Shown: positions 50,974 through 60,524 of the stretch, in pieces | Layout: every line of letters begins with the position of its first letter | Position numbering within the stretch: the stretch's first letter is position 1 | Assembly: GCA_910583545.1 (NCBI GenBank) | Contig: CAJTXM010000001.1 | Coordinates: 62,001 to 126,000 of the forward strand | Length of the DNA: 64,000 bases | From: an uncultured Christensenella sp. | GTDB lineage: Bacteria > Bacillota > Clostridia > Christensenellales > Borkfalkiaceae | Direction: 5' to 3' | The notes under the pieces: generated by a model | Databases searched by the model: none | Seen by the model: the letters and a program-made list of their open reading frames with translations, nothing else | Told to the model about the DNA's origin: nothing | Made by a program: the position numbers and the translations under genes

Positions 50974-53900
50974 TCAGTTAAATATTACGACGGAATCTAT
51001 CGCGGTCTTACCCTTACACTTTATTTCAACGCCGTGCTTTCCGCCGCCTATATCCGGCGAAAGATACGATACGTAAATTTTACCGTCGTCGTCTTTCACC
51101 GTCACGGAGTCGACTTTTTTTCCGTCGATATATACCTCGAAGTCGGCTTTGTAATTTTTCGGGCATAGGACGGCGATGCGCGTGCCCTCGAAATCGAATT
51201 TTAAAGTGTCATTCTTTTTTCCGTATAAGATTTGTCCGAACGTCGAGAAAGCCTGTTTTGCAGTCCAGCTCCCGTTGAACTCCATTTTTCCGTCGCTCGG
51301 AGAAAGCTGTTTCCCTCCGTTTACTTCGAACATTCTGAATGCTTCGATATCGCTGATTATGATATATCTGCCCGTCGATTCGAAAATTTCGAGTCTGTAA
51401 TAGCGTATAACGGTTTCGTCGAAGTCTACCGTGACTGAAGTACCGTTTCTCACGGCGTCGTTAAATTCGCCTATCAGAAACTCTTCTCCGCCGTCCGCTC
51501 TGCCGTAGAGTCTGAAAGATTTAACGCAGTGCCAGTCGCCGTTCGGTCTGTACTGGGTGTGTATGGTCAGCCTGTTTACGGGCTTGTTTCCGCCGAGGTC
51601 GGCTGTGATTTTAAGCGGTGTTTCCTCTGAAACGGTAATTTTGTCGCCCGTATGTATCCAGGTGTTTTTGTCTCCGTCAAAAAGATTTGTGACGGGGTGC
51701 TCGTTTATATTCCAGCTTATTTCGGCGTCGTAGTTGGTTTCGACGAGAGAGGTGTTTGCGCTCTGCACGAGGTTGTCTTTATAGTTGTATATATAATCTC
51801 GTGTATAGAAGTAGTCGGTTTCGAATTCGTTGTCGGGGAATTCGTAAGAGCTTCTGTACGCGTTCGCGTAGGAAACTTCTACGCTTTCAGGCGCGGTGCC
51901 CGTAAGGTTTCCCTCGTCGTCGAAAACACCGTGTTCGGGCGTGAACTTGCCGAAGCCCACGCCTATGAAGCTCGACGTGGTTCCGTTCCGACCCGTTATC
52001 ATTACCGCTTTGAAGCGTACCCAGTCGCCCTTATTCAGCTCCATATCCTTATACGTTCCCTCTGTGAGGGGGAACGAGGGGGAAGAGCCGGTTTGCTTAT
52101 AGCTTGCGCAAAGAGAATATTCTCCGTCGTTTACCGCGGTATACAGCGCTACGTTCCAGCGCCCTCTCAGAGCAATTCTGTATTTTGCCGTTTCGCCGAT
52201 ATAGAGCTTGCCCTCCGTTTCCACGACGGCGTTTTCCGGAACGGTATCGCCTTCCGCGTTCGTGTACCAGACGTCCGTGTTGCAGTTCTGTGTTCTGTTG
52301 ACGTTGTCGCTCTTTGTTTTTTCAATAAAGCCCGCATATTGCGCGTCGAACGCTTCGGCGGCGTCCTTGTACGCGGTTTCCGCCGTATACAGATAAGTCG
52401 TCCTTTCAATTATATTCTTGTTGTGTTCCTGCGTGGGTTTGAATTCGAGCACGAGTTCGACGTTGCCTGCGGTGCAGAGGTTTGTCTTATGTTTTAAAGA
52501 AAGAGTGACGGATATCTTCCCCGAAGAGTTCATTCCGTCGGGAGTGTAAGTATAAAGTCCGTTGCCTTTGTCTTTGATTTGTCCGCGTTCGGGCGAAGAA
52601 ACGCCGACTACCGAATAAGTAAAATCTTCGGGAAGGATCACACTGCCCGAGGCATATCTGCCGTCGGGTGCGTCGTACCTGTTAAGGTCTAATTCAAATT
52701 CTTTGCCTGCCGGTATGAGGTAAGGCTGCATAGTCTGTATATATCTTTTCTGATTATCGTATGAGTAACTTCTGCCCGTCTGATATACGCACGATACGGG
52801 TACGAAAACGGGGTAATCCGGATTTTTATATCTGTTTGCGTCCTCTTCGGAAATGCCTTTGAGCACGTCCTTGAAGTAGTAAGTCATATCGTTGTGCGTA
52901 ACTTCCTGCCACGCGCGCATATAGCCGGTGTAGCTTTCGCCGTAGCCCTGCGTCTGCTGGCGCACTTTCGCCTGAATATAGTCGTCGGGTCCGAAGTTGT
53001 GCAGGAGTGTTGCGTACAGTGCAAGTCCCTTTTTACCGTTTTCCGGCTCGGCGCCGTCCTTTGCGATTTTAAGCGTTTCGTTGAGCGCGAACGTTGCGGA
53101 GGTGTATCTGTTCCAGCCGTCAAGTCCCTCCGCGCCGAAGCTGCCTGTACCTCTGCTTGCCGAAATTTTTGTAAACAGCGCGTAAGATACAAGGCTCATT
53201 CCGTTGTTAGTGACCTCGCCTCCCTCGCCTACGCCGTAGCTCTGGAAATTGTGGTGGTATTCGTGGAAGTTGCCCCAGGCGCCCGTAGTCACCATAGTTT
53301 TATAGTCAAGCGAATTTGCCATCCATTCGGTCGGGCAGTTTACCGACTGCTGGGAAGGGAACGCGACCGCCGCGCCTGCCGCAACGAACGGGTCATATAA
53401 AAATACTATGCCCTGCAAGGAGTTGGAGGTTGACACAAGCGAAACCTTTTCCCACAGGACGGCGGCTTTGTACAGTTCGCCGTAAGTGTGCTTTTTCGCG
53501 TAAGTTGAAGGACCCGAATGAAGCACGCCGTAATTTCTGATTTCCATATCGAAGTAGGGCGCGGAAGATTTCGCGTTGTTTTCGAATTCTTTTTCCGTAG
53601 TGTAGCCTAAAATGAAATGCTGATAGTTTACCGCGCCCGATACGGTGACGGTGAAAACCTCTTTATTGTTGCGGATATATACGGGTCCGCCGAGGAATGA
53701 GCCGACGTAAGAGGTGTAAACTCCGTTTTCGAGTACCGCCGTATTCTCGTTCACCTGCATAGTGTTGAGAATTACGGGCATACGGTTCATCGTGTTTTTG
53801 TCGGTCCATATGTTGTTGGCTTTGCCGTTGTAGAGAGCCTGTCCTATATGTACCGTAATTCCTCCCGTGGCTTTCATATCGGCTTCGCTGAGCTGTATCT

Positions 53901-54564
53901 TTATGACTTCGCCTGCGGGGGCGTAGACTCCCGTCAGAGAATAGCTGTCGTAACCGCGCGGGCTTAAAGTAACTTTTTTTATGACGCCACGTTCGCCGTC
54001 CGAAACGTCGCCACCGTACAGACCTACCGACGCGGAGTGCTTGTAAAGCTGTCTGCGGCCGCCGCTGCCGTCGAGAGAGGGTTCGGGCGAAGATACGGTT
54101 CCGTTGTAGAGAAAGCCGTCCTTGTCCATCCAAACGTAATCTCCGCCGTTGCCCGCGTTCCAGGTCCCCGTTGCGGCAAGAGAATTCGCTTCGGCTATCA
54201 AAGCGTCGCGCATAGCCGTTTTGTCGCCCGTCATACCCAGAACGCTTTCAAGCTGTTTGCCGTATTCGGGGTAAGCGGGAAGTCCGCCGTTTTTCATTTC
54301 TTTAACGGGCTTTACTCTTTCGGCGTAGCCCGTCTGTTCGGAATGATACCCGACCGAAGTTTTTGCAGGGTAGGGGTTGAAATACCTTCCGCCCGATACC
54401 GAACACGAACGAATTCCGAGTGTTATTCCGAGGATAAGCGCGGTCAGAAAAATAATCGCCGCACCGCCGATAGCGAGTATGCGCGTCTTGTTTCTTGTAA
54501 AAAACGAAGCCTTTTCTCCGCCGTCGTATTCTTGGTAGTTTTCTTCTTTGATTTTTTTAGCCAT
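50974..54564 (-). CDS. Membrane-anchored M60-like metalloprotease with F5/8-type domain
   Basis: A 1196-residue protein. An N-terminal membrane anchor is at about 27-49 (IGGAAIIFLTALILGITLGI), and the rest is outside the cell. The zinc motif is H434-E-Y-H-H438-N-F-Q, matching the H-E-x-x-H signature of M60/enhancin-like mucin proteases, with a later glutamate expected in the helical region (about 465-520). Residues about 960-1060 resemble a coagulation F5/8 (CBM32) carbohydrate-binding domain (VTNLFDGDKNTWIHT). Together this suggests a mucin-targeting surface protease of a gut bacterium. RBS GGAGA lies before the ATG. A strong terminator follows. Confidence 0.82.
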   Translation of the reverse strand: MAKKIKEENYQEYDGGEKASFFTRNKTRILAIGGAAIIFLTALILGITLGIRSCSVSGGRYFNPYPAKTSVGYHSEQTGYAERVKPVKEMKNGGLPAYPEYGKQLESVLGMTGDKTAMRDALIAEANSLAATGTWNAGNGGDYVWMDKDGFLYNGTVSSPEPSLDGSGGRRQLYKHSASVGLYGGDVSDGERGVIKKVTLSPRGYDSYSLTGVYAPAGEVIKIQLSEADMKATGGITVHIGQALYNGKANNIWTDKNTMNRMPVILNTMQVNENTAVLENGVYTSYVGSFLGGPVYIRNNKEVFTVTVSGAVNYQHFILGYTTEKEFENNAKSSAPYFDMEIRNYGVLHSGPSTYAKKHTYGELYKAAVLWEKVSLVSTSNSLQGIVFLYDPFVAAGAAVAFPSQQSVNCPTEWMANSLDYKTMVTTGAWGNFHEYHHNFQSYGVGEGGEVTNNGMSLVSYALFTKISASRGTGSFGAEGLDGWNRYTSATFALNETLKIAKDGAEPENGKKGLALYATLLHNFGPDDYIQAKVRQQTQGYGESYTGYMRAWQEVTHNDMTYYFKDVLKGISEEDANRYKNPDYPVFVPVSCVYQTGRSYSYDNQKRYIQTMQPYLIPAGKEFELDLNRYDAPDGRYASGSVILPEDFTYSVVGVSSPERGQIKDKGNGLYTYTPDGMNSSGKISVTLSLKHKTNLCTAGNVELVLEFKPTQEHNKNIIERTTYLYTAETAYKDAAEAFDAQYAGFIEKTKSDNVNRTQNCNTDVWYTNAEGDTVPENAVVETEGKLYIGETAKYRIALRGRWNVALYTAVNDGEYSLCASYKQTGSSPSFPLTEGTYKDMELNKGDWVRFKAVMITGRNGTTSSFIGVGFGKFTPEHGVFDDEGNLTGTAPESVEVSYANAYRSSYEFPDNEFETDYFYTRDYIYNYKDNLVQSANTSLVETNYDAEISWNINEHPVTNLFDGDKNTWIHTGDKITVSEETPLKITADLGGNKPVNRLTIHTQYRPNGDWHCVKSFRLYGRADGGEEFLIGEFNDAVRNGTSVTVDFDETVIRYYRLEIFESTGRYIIISDIEAFRMFEVNGGKQLSPSDGKMEFNGSWTAKQAFSTFGQILYGKKNDTLKFDFEGTRIAVLCPKNYKADFEVYIDGKKVDSVTVKDDDGKIYVSYLSPDIGGGKHGVEIKCKGKTAIDSVVIFN

Positions 54565-54687
54565 AATGTCTCCGATTTCAAATTATTTACGATATAAGCA
54601 TAGCTTAAAATGCGCGCTTTGTCAACCGTTCGGATTTTTATGGCGTTTTTTCGGTATAATAGATGCAAGAGTATTTCAAATTACCTA

Positions 54688-54716
54688 TTGCAGAATTTTG
54701 TCGGATATGGTATAAT
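54688..54716 (+). promoter_or_regulatory. Promoter of the ArsB-like gene, predicted leaderless
   Basis: TTGCAG (54688-54693), 17-nt spacer, TATAAT (54711-54716) with an extended TG. Seven nucleotides separate the -10 from the ATG at 54724, and no ribosome site precedes the ATG. Confidence 0.72.
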
Positions 54717-54723
54717 ATGGGAT

Positions 54724-56028
54724 ATGACGGCAACATTAGTCTTATTTATAGCCACTATCGCGGTAATGATAGTATGCGTACTGTTTTTTCCGAAGCTGAA
54801 ACTCGGCAAAATTACGGTCGATACATATTGGATAGTTACGTTGACCGGCGCGGTAATCCTGCTTATTTCGGGGCTTGCGGATGCGGAAGGCGTCGGAAAG
54901 TCGTTGATTGCCGACACAGCGGTCAACCCGCTTAAAATTCTGGTGCTGTTCATTTCGATGACCGTACTTTCGATTTACCTTGACGAGCTGGGCTTTTTCC
55001 GCTATCTTGCAAGCGCGGTATTGAAGAGGGCGAAGACGGGGCAGATGAAGCTTTTTGTCTTTCTGTATCTGATAGTATCCGTACTCACCGTATTCACTTC
55101 CAACGACGTAATAATTTTGTCGTTCACGCCGTTTATTTGTTATTTCGCAAAAAATGCAAAGATAAGCGCTATTCCCTATCTTGCCGCAGAGTTTATCGCC
55201 GCCAACACCTGGAGTATGGCGCTGATAATCGGAAACCCGACAAACATTTACCTTGCAACGGCTTACGGAATAGACTTTTTAAATTATCTCAAATACAGCA
55301 TTGCCCCCACAGTATGCGCTGGTTCAGCCGCTTTTTTAATGCTTTGGCTTCTGTACCGCAAAAAGCTCAAAGCGCCCATCGAGGGGGTTGCCGAAGACGC
55401 GGAAATCAAGGATAAGCTTCTCTTATGGATAGGTATAGCGCATTTAGGCGTATGCACGTTATTGCTTGCAGTCAGTTCGTACATTGGTTTGGAAATGTGG
55501 ATAGTGTCGGCTTCCGCCGTCGGCTGTCTGTTTATATCCACGCTCATAGTTTCGGCGGTAAGAAGGAGTAAGCCGGCTTCGCTTACGGGGTGTCTTAAAC
55601 GCGCGCCCTATCAGATAGTGCCGTTTATTATTTCAATGTTCGTGCTTATCATTGCGCTCGATCAGCAGGGTGTAACGGCTTTGCTTGCGAAATTTTTCAC
55701 GGACGAAAATGCGATATGGAAATACGGAACGCTGTCGTTCCTTGCTTGTAACGTGATAAACAACATACCTATGAGCGTACTGTTTTCGTCCGTAATACAG
55801 ACTGCGGAAGTCGGACTTCCTGCCGTATTCGCCACGATAATCGGTTCGAACATAGGCGCGTTTTTAACGCCTATCGGCGCGCTCGCAGGCATAATGTGGA
55901 GTTCGATTTTATCTGAACACGGTGAAAAATTCAGTTACGTCGACTTTGTTAAGATGGGCGCGGTCGTGTCGGTGCCGTCGCTTTTTGCGGCGCTCGGCGC
56001 GCTCGCGGTGACGTTTTTGATTTTTTAA
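54724..56028 (+). CDS. ArsB/NhaD-type permease (SLC13 or arsenite/anion transporter family)
   Basis: A 434-residue membrane protein with about eleven membrane segments. ATG 54724 is chosen because the promoter is 8 nt upstream. The FTSNDVIILSFTP and IGNPTNIYLA segments match the ArsB/NhaD/anion transporter superfamily, which exchanges ions such as arsenite, Na+ or dicarboxylates. The second half repeats with NVINNIPMSVLFSS and GSNIGAFLTPIGALAG. No ars operon is nearby, so arsenite transport is only one option. Confidence 0.85.
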   Translation: MTATLVLFIATIAVMIVCVLFFPKLKLGKITVDTYWIVTLTGAVILLISGLADAEGVGKSLIADTAVNPLKILVLFISMTVLSIYLDELGFFRYLASAVLKRAKTGQMKLFVFLYLIVSVLTVFTSNDVIILSFTPFICYFAKNAKISAIPYLAAEFIAANTWSMALIIGNPTNIYLATAYGIDFLNYLKYSIAPTVCAGSAAFLMLWLLYRKKLKAPIEGVAEDAEIKDKLLLWIGIAHLGVCTLLLAVSSYIGLEMWIVSASAVGCLFISTLIVSAVRRSKPASLTGCLKRAPYQIVPFIISMFVLIIALDQQGVTALLAKFFTDENAIWKYGTLSFLACNVINNIPMSVLFSSVIQTAEVGLPAVFATIIGSNIGAFLTPIGALAGIMWSSILSEHGEKFSYVDFVKMGAVVSVPSLFAALGALAVTFLIF

Positions 56029-56050
56029 ATAAAAAAATAAATTTACGGGG

Positions 56051-56250
56051 GAAATACAAACGGAAGAAGGCAGGCAAAAAACCGAGGGCACAAACTATCT
56101 TAAAATAGATCTCTATTCTTATGACGGCGAAGAACCTTATATTTTTATAAGCTACTCGCACGCCGACACGGAAAAGGTTTAGAAGATTCTAAAAATAATC
56201 GATAAAGAAAAATACAGATTCCGGTAAGACGATACTATGGAAATCGGAAA
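56051..56250 (+). pseudogene. Remnant of a TIR-domain protein
   Basis: A frame reading through two internal stops carries EPYIFISYSHADTEKV, then TAG, KILKIIDKEKYRFR, then TAA, DDTMEIG. This is the beginning of a bacterial TIR domain (F-I-S-Y-S-H-x-D, then a D-x-x-x-E-x-G). No start codon or later part is left. It lies between the transporter and aldo/keto reductase genes. Confidence 0.7.
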
Positions 56251-56283
56251 GATCTTCTCTTTCCGCGTTTTGCATATAATCGG

Positions 56284-56312
56284 GTGACATTTTGTAAAAT
56301 TAGTGTTATAAT
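56284..56312 (+). promoter_or_regulatory. Promoter of the aldo/keto reductase gene
   Basis: GTGACA (56284-56289), 17-nt spacer, TATAAT (56307-56312) with an extended TG. A leader of about 20 nt with GGGGAG precedes the ATG. Confidence 0.75.
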
Positions 56313-56339
56313 TGTTAAAAATCAGACGGGGAGATTAAA

Positions 56340-57161
56340 ATGTTCAGACTTTACAACGGGGTTGAAATTCCCGAAACAGGTTTCGGAACCTGGCAGATCA
56401 AGGCGGGCGGCGAGGCGTATAATTCCACTATATCAGCGCTTGAAGCGGGTTACAGACATATCGACACGGCGTATGCGTACGAGAACGAGGAGAGCGTAGG
56501 CAAAGCCGTGCGCGATTTCGGAATAAAGAGGGAAGACGTGTTTATTACGACTAAGCTTCCTTCGCATATTAAAAGCTATGACGGGGCTATGGAATACTTT
56601 GATAAATCGAATAAGAATTTAGGGCTTGACTATATCGATTTATATTTAATCCACGCGCCCTGGCCGTGGAGCAATATAGGTCAGGAATGTACCGAGGGTA
56701 ATATAGAGGCGTGGAAAGCTTTTATAGAAATTTACAGACAGAAAAAGGCGCGTGCGATAGGTGTTTCAAATTTCCTCGTCAAGGATATGAAGGCGGTTTC
56801 CGACGCGACGGGCGCTCAGCCTATGGTCAATCAGATACGCTATTTCATCGGCAACACGCAGCCCGAAATTACGGGTTACTGCAAGCAGAACGGTATACTT
56901 GTCGAGGCGTATTCTCCGCTTGCCACGGGCGAGCTTATCGGTAATGAAACTTTGAAAAAATTGGCCGTGAAGTACGGCGTGAGCGTCGCGCAGATTTGTT
57001 TGAAATACTGCCTTCAAAACGGCGTTCTGCCCCTGCCGAAGAGCACAAACGCCGACAGGATAAAGGCGAATTTAAAAACAGATTTCACTATTTCATCCGA
57101 AGATATGTCCTACCTTGACGGGCTTTCGGGCGTAGGCTCGGTTAAGTTTTTAAGATCGTAA
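56340..57161 (+). CDS. Aldo/keto reductase
   Basis: A 273-residue NADPH-dependent oxidoreductase with the AKR TIM barrel. The catalytic tetrad lies in DTAYAYENEE (Asp and Tyr), the TTKLP Lys and the YLIHAPWP His. The cofactor region LPLPKSTNADRIKANL near the end is typical. It starts after its own promoter and a GGGGAG site. The stop codon overlaps the start of the next gene by one base, so the two are coupled. Substrate unknown. Confidence 0.92.
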   Translation: MFRLYNGVEIPETGFGTWQIKAGGEAYNSTISALEAGYRHIDTAYAYENEESVGKAVRDFGIKREDVFITTKLPSHIKSYDGAMEYFDKSNKNLGLDYIDLYLIHAPWPWSNIGQECTEGNIEAWKAFIEIYRQKKARAIGVSNFLVKDMKAVSDATGAQPMVNQIRYFIGNTQPEITGYCKQNGILVEAYSPLATGELIGNETLKKLAVKYGVSVAQICLKYCLQNGVLPLPKSTNADRIKANLKTDFTISSEDMSYLDGLSGVGSVKFLRS

Positions 57162-58132
57162 TGAACGGATTTCGTGCCGAAATAATTTCCTCTGCGGAAG
57201 AGGCGTTAAAAGACTATGACGAAGTTTCTTCTCTTTTGGAATATCCCGAAGTTACGGCGGACAAGGCGTACTATCTTTCCGTTCTTGAAAAGTACAATTC
57301 GCTCAATCTCATAAAGTCAAATCTCGACAGACTTAAATCGGCTGTATCGGAGGAGGCGGAGCTGTATTCTCTTCTGTCCGTAACACGCGCGGAGAGCGAG
57401 CGCACGGCGGTGTTTGCGGAAATTTCCGCAAACAGGATAAGGACGGCTGAGCTTATTAAAAATATAGCTTCCGCTCTCGGCAGAAGCGTTGAAGAAAAGT
57501 CGTTTGTCAGAATTAAGCTTTCGGGCAATTGCCGTGCACTCTTTGAAAAATTTACGTCGGCCGTGACGGCGGATGCGGAAAGGCGCGGAATGAGAATAAG
57601 CGGAATAAAAACCGAAGCGTGTCTGACGGAATTCGTCTGCTTCGGCGACGGTGCGCTGTCGCGCCTTCTGCCACTTGCAGGCTGTCACAGAATATCTGCC
57701 TCGAAGGGCGAAATTTCCGTCGCGGCGGTGCAGGCGGAAGAGGTGCCGCAAATCAAGGACTGCGATATAAAGATAGACGTCTTTCACTCTCACGGCGCGG
57801 GCGGACAAAATATTAACAAGGTGGAAACGGCGGTTAGGGCTACTCATATTCCCACGGGAACTGTTGCCGTCTGTCAGGACGAAAGAAGTCAGCTCAAAAA
57901 CAGAAACCGAGCCGTGGAAACCCTTAAACGGAGAGTTGACGGGCTTTTGACATCCGCGGAGAAACAGCGCGCCGAAGAGGAGATCAAAGTGCAGTTTTCA
58001 TATAATTCCACCCCTATTGTTTTCTATGCGGAGGACAATACGTTTGCGGACAAAAGGCTTTCATCGCTCGGACGTATCCCTTTGACGGCGGACGCGGTTT
58101 CGCAGTATCTCGACGCATTGTCCGTAAAATAA
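57161..58132 (+). CDS. Release-factor-like protein without a stop-codon recognition loop
   Basis: A 323-residue relative of peptide chain release factors 1 and 2. The peptidyl-tRNA hydrolysis motif G214-G-Q216 is intact in the HSHGAGGQNINKVE context, with the family segment CQDERSQLKNRNRA after it. Residues 1-110 form a helical N-terminal domain. At the usual anticodon-like place, family members read HRVQRVPATESQGRIHT; here it is shortened to H176-RISASKGE, so the P-x-T or S-P-F stop-reading tripeptide is missing. It is probably a rescue-type factor or a paralogue with other targets. A separate true RF1 would be needed for the cell. It overlaps the AKR stop by one base. Confidence 0.78.
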   Translation: MNGFRAEIISSAEEALKDYDEVSSLLEYPEVTADKAYYLSVLEKYNSLNLIKSNLDRLKSAVSEEAELYSLLSVTRAESERTAVFAEISANRIRTAELIKNIASALGRSVEEKSFVRIKLSGNCRALFEKFTSAVTADAERRGMRISGIKTEACLTEFVCFGDGALSRLLPLAGCHRISASKGEISVAAVQAEEVPQIKDCDIKIDVFHSHGAGGQNINKVETAVRATHIPTGTVAVCQDERSQLKNRNRAVETLKRRVDGLLTSAEKQRAEEEIKVQFSYNSTPIVFYAEDNTFADKRLSSLGRIPLTADAVSQYLDALSVK

Positions 58133-58154
58133 GTTCGGCTTTAACGGTAAAAAT

Positions 58155-60524
58155 ATGCAGGTTGTAATCGACACAAGCAAAATAATTCTGTCGGCAAAGC
58201 GCAACGTCTACAAGACGGAGGGCTTTATTTCGCTTACGAAAAAAACTTCGGCAATAGACAGGTTTGCTTCCCGAGCGGCGGAAAGCATATTTGCGGAAAA
58301 TTTACGGCTCGATAAAAAAAGTTACTGCGCAAAGACCGGAGACGGACTTTACGCGCTGTTTTTTACCGCAGGGGGCGGGGATAATAACGATATAATTTTT
58401 TACGGTTACCGCTGCAAAGAAGACGGCGGAGGGTTTGACAGACGGCTCTGCGAATATCTTTCCGCGCACAAAAAAATAAAGCTGGATATAAGCGAAACGC
58501 AGGAAAGTTTCGACGGGAACGATCTGAAAAAACTCTATCTTCTGTCGTCGTCCGACGGCATAGTCAATTTTCCGCTTTTAAATAAAACGCAGAAAAAAAT
58601 CGTGGAAACGGAAGACGCGAATATGCTTGTGCAGGGAATCGCAGGAAGCGGAAAGACCAACGTCTGCGTTGAAAAAGTAGTCTACTGCGCCTGCCGTGAT
58701 TACCGCGGAAAAGTTCTGTACACTACTTTTTCAAGGGGGCTATTAGCGGAAACAAGGGACAGGGTAGAACTGTTTTTAAAGAATATCGAAGATTTCACAA
58801 AGGCATATGCCGAGGGCAATGTCGTATTTTTGGACGCAGACCATAAAAAAAGCGTCGAAAACAAGATAGGAATAAGCTTTTCGGTTGATGAAGACGGGCA
58901 GATAATGACCGCGCTTTTGCGGATAGCCGATTTTCTGAAAAACAAGGTGGAATACCTTCTTATCGAGGACATATATTCGGCTCGGTTCGAAAAGAGAAAA
59001 GTCGCGGACGAAAGCGTTTTTCTCAACGAATATCTCGGCGGTAAAAATTATCGGCTTTCGGGTGCGGTGGACAGGATAAAGAATATCGCGCCCGAGATAA
59101 TTTACAAAGAAATTTACGGAATGATTTTCGGCAAGTACTCGCTTTCCGCTCCGTCGGAAATGATGTCGAGGGAGGAATATGCCTTGGCGAGGGCGGACAG
59201 TTTCCGCAAAAACGAGTGCGATACGATCTATTCCGTTGCGGCGGACTATCTTCAGTTTTTGAAGAAAAACGGCTATACCGACAATAATCTTATGAGCCGT
59301 GCGCTTTTGAACGCGATATCGTCGCCCGTATATTCCGTCGCCGTCGTCGACGAGGTTCAGGACTTCACGCAGGTGAATCTGTGCCTTGTGAAAAAGCTTG
59401 CAAGAAAGCTTTTCTGCGTGGGCGACGCGTTGCAGATGATAAATCCGTCATACTTCAATTTCGGATATCTGAAGAGTCTTATGTACGGCGACGTCACCGG
59501 CGTGGAAGAGCTGACGCACAATTACCGGAGCACCCAAAAAATAGAGAGCATTGCCGAAAAACTCGGCGAAATGAATATCGGCCGGTTCGGCACGCACAGC
59601 TTTGTTTTAAAGGGCAGGAGCGTGGCGTCTCCGCTCGACTCATCCGCAGTTTTCGTAAAGGATAAAAACTTCGTCTATTCTCTGGACGATAAAAAATACG
59701 AGAATGCGACGATAGTCGTAGCTTCTGAAAGGAAGAAGGAAAAGCTGAAAAAATCTCTCGGAAAAATAGAAATTCTTACCGTTGCCGAGGCGAAGGGTCT
59801 GGAACGCAACACCGTCATTTTAGCTGACGTTCTGAGCGACAGCATAGACAAATGGCAGTATCTTGAAAACCTTTCGCTGAACAGAAAGACGGCGGACGAA
59901 AATTCCGTTTACAGATATTACTTCAACTTATTCTACGTCGGAATTTCAAGGGCTAAGCAACACCTTTTCGTATGCGAGAGGGAATATCCGAAATCGTTCG
60001 AAAGCCTGTTTAATGAAAAATTCGAAAGAAAAAGCAAAGAAGACGCACTCGCGTATCTGAAAGAATGTGCAGGCAGGATCTTAATAGACGACGGAGAGCT
60101 TACGGAGAGAATAGAAAAATTCTGTTCGCTCGGACAGTACGCAAACGCGCGTGACTCCGCCGACAGAATGTCGGATGAGAGAAAGAGGGAAGAAGAGCTT
60201 GCATACATCTTCGTGCACGAAAAATATTTAAGGTTTTCCTCGTTCAGGGAAGCGGGGGTCGAGTACTGGCGCAGAGGTCTTGACGCGCAGGCGCGCGAAA
60301 TGTTCACGCGCTCAGGCGATACCGCACTGTTCCCTCTTATGGACGCGTGCAAGGAGGGCGGAGGCGCGCTCGATCCTGAAATAGTGCGTTTCTATCCGCT
60401 TGCGGAAAACAACGAAGCCGCAAAAAAAATAATTCTCGATACACTGCAAACCGACGCAAGAGAACTCGGCGCAAGTATCAGAGAAATCAACGATAAATTC
60501 AAAGCAAAGAGGAAAAGACAATGA
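58155..60524 (+). CDS. UvrD-like SF1 helicase/ATPase
   Basis: A 789-residue helicase-type ATPase. Walker A is G161-I-A-G-S-G-K-T168; Walker B is VVDEVQDF; further motifs are HNYRSTQKI (motif IV region) and YVGISRAKQHLFV (motif VI), the UvrD/TrwC order. The N-terminal 150 residues are a beta-rich domain with a NERD-like flavour, and the last 150 are helical repeats (TPR-like). It starts 22 nt after the release-factor-like gene and overlaps the next by 4 nt. DNA or RNA substrate unknown. Confidence 0.85.
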   Translation: MQVVIDTSKIILSAKRNVYKTEGFISLTKKTSAIDRFASRAAESIFAENLRLDKKSYCAKTGDGLYALFFTAGGGDNNDIIFYGYRCKEDGGGFDRRLCEYLSAHKKIKLDISETQESFDGNDLKKLYLLSSSDGIVNFPLLNKTQKKIVETEDANMLVQGIAGSGKTNVCVEKVVYCACRDYRGKVLYTTFSRGLLAETRDRVELFLKNIEDFTKAYAEGNVVFLDADHKKSVENKIGISFSVDEDGQIMTALLRIADFLKNKVEYLLIEDIYSARFEKRKVADESVFLNEYLGGKNYRLSGAVDRIKNIAPEIIYKEIYGMIFGKYSLSAPSEMMSREEYALARADSFRKNECDTIYSVAADYLQFLKKNGYTDNNLMSRALLNAISSPVYSVAVVDEVQDFTQVNLCLVKKLARKLFCVGDALQMINPSYFNFGYLKSLMYGDVTGVEELTHNYRSTQKIESIAEKLGEMNIGRFGTHSFVLKGRSVASPLDSSAVFVKDKNFVYSLDDKKYENATIVVASERKKEKLKKSLGKIEILTVAEAKGLERNTVILADVLSDSIDKWQYLENLSLNRKTADENSVYRYYFNLFYVGISRAKQHLFVCEREYPKSFESLFNEKFERKSKEDALAYLKECAGRILIDDGELTERIEKFCSLGQYANARDSADRMSDERKREEELAYIFVHEKYLRFSSFREAGVEYWRRGLDAQAREMFTRSGDTALFPLMDACKEGGGALDPEIVRFYPLAENNEAAKKIILDTLQTDARELGASIREINDKFKAKRKRQ

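Noticed and set aside
51652..52497. Long + strand open frame (281 codons) opposite the M60-like gene
   Set aside because: It lies antisense to a coherent protease/F5-8 protein, has no ribosome site and no recognisable domain. GC-rich codon bias of the real gene explains it.
52404..55000. Second promoter TATAAT at 54655 as the main ArsB promoter
   Set aside because: No -35 at the usual spacing. The one at 54688-54716 has both boxes.
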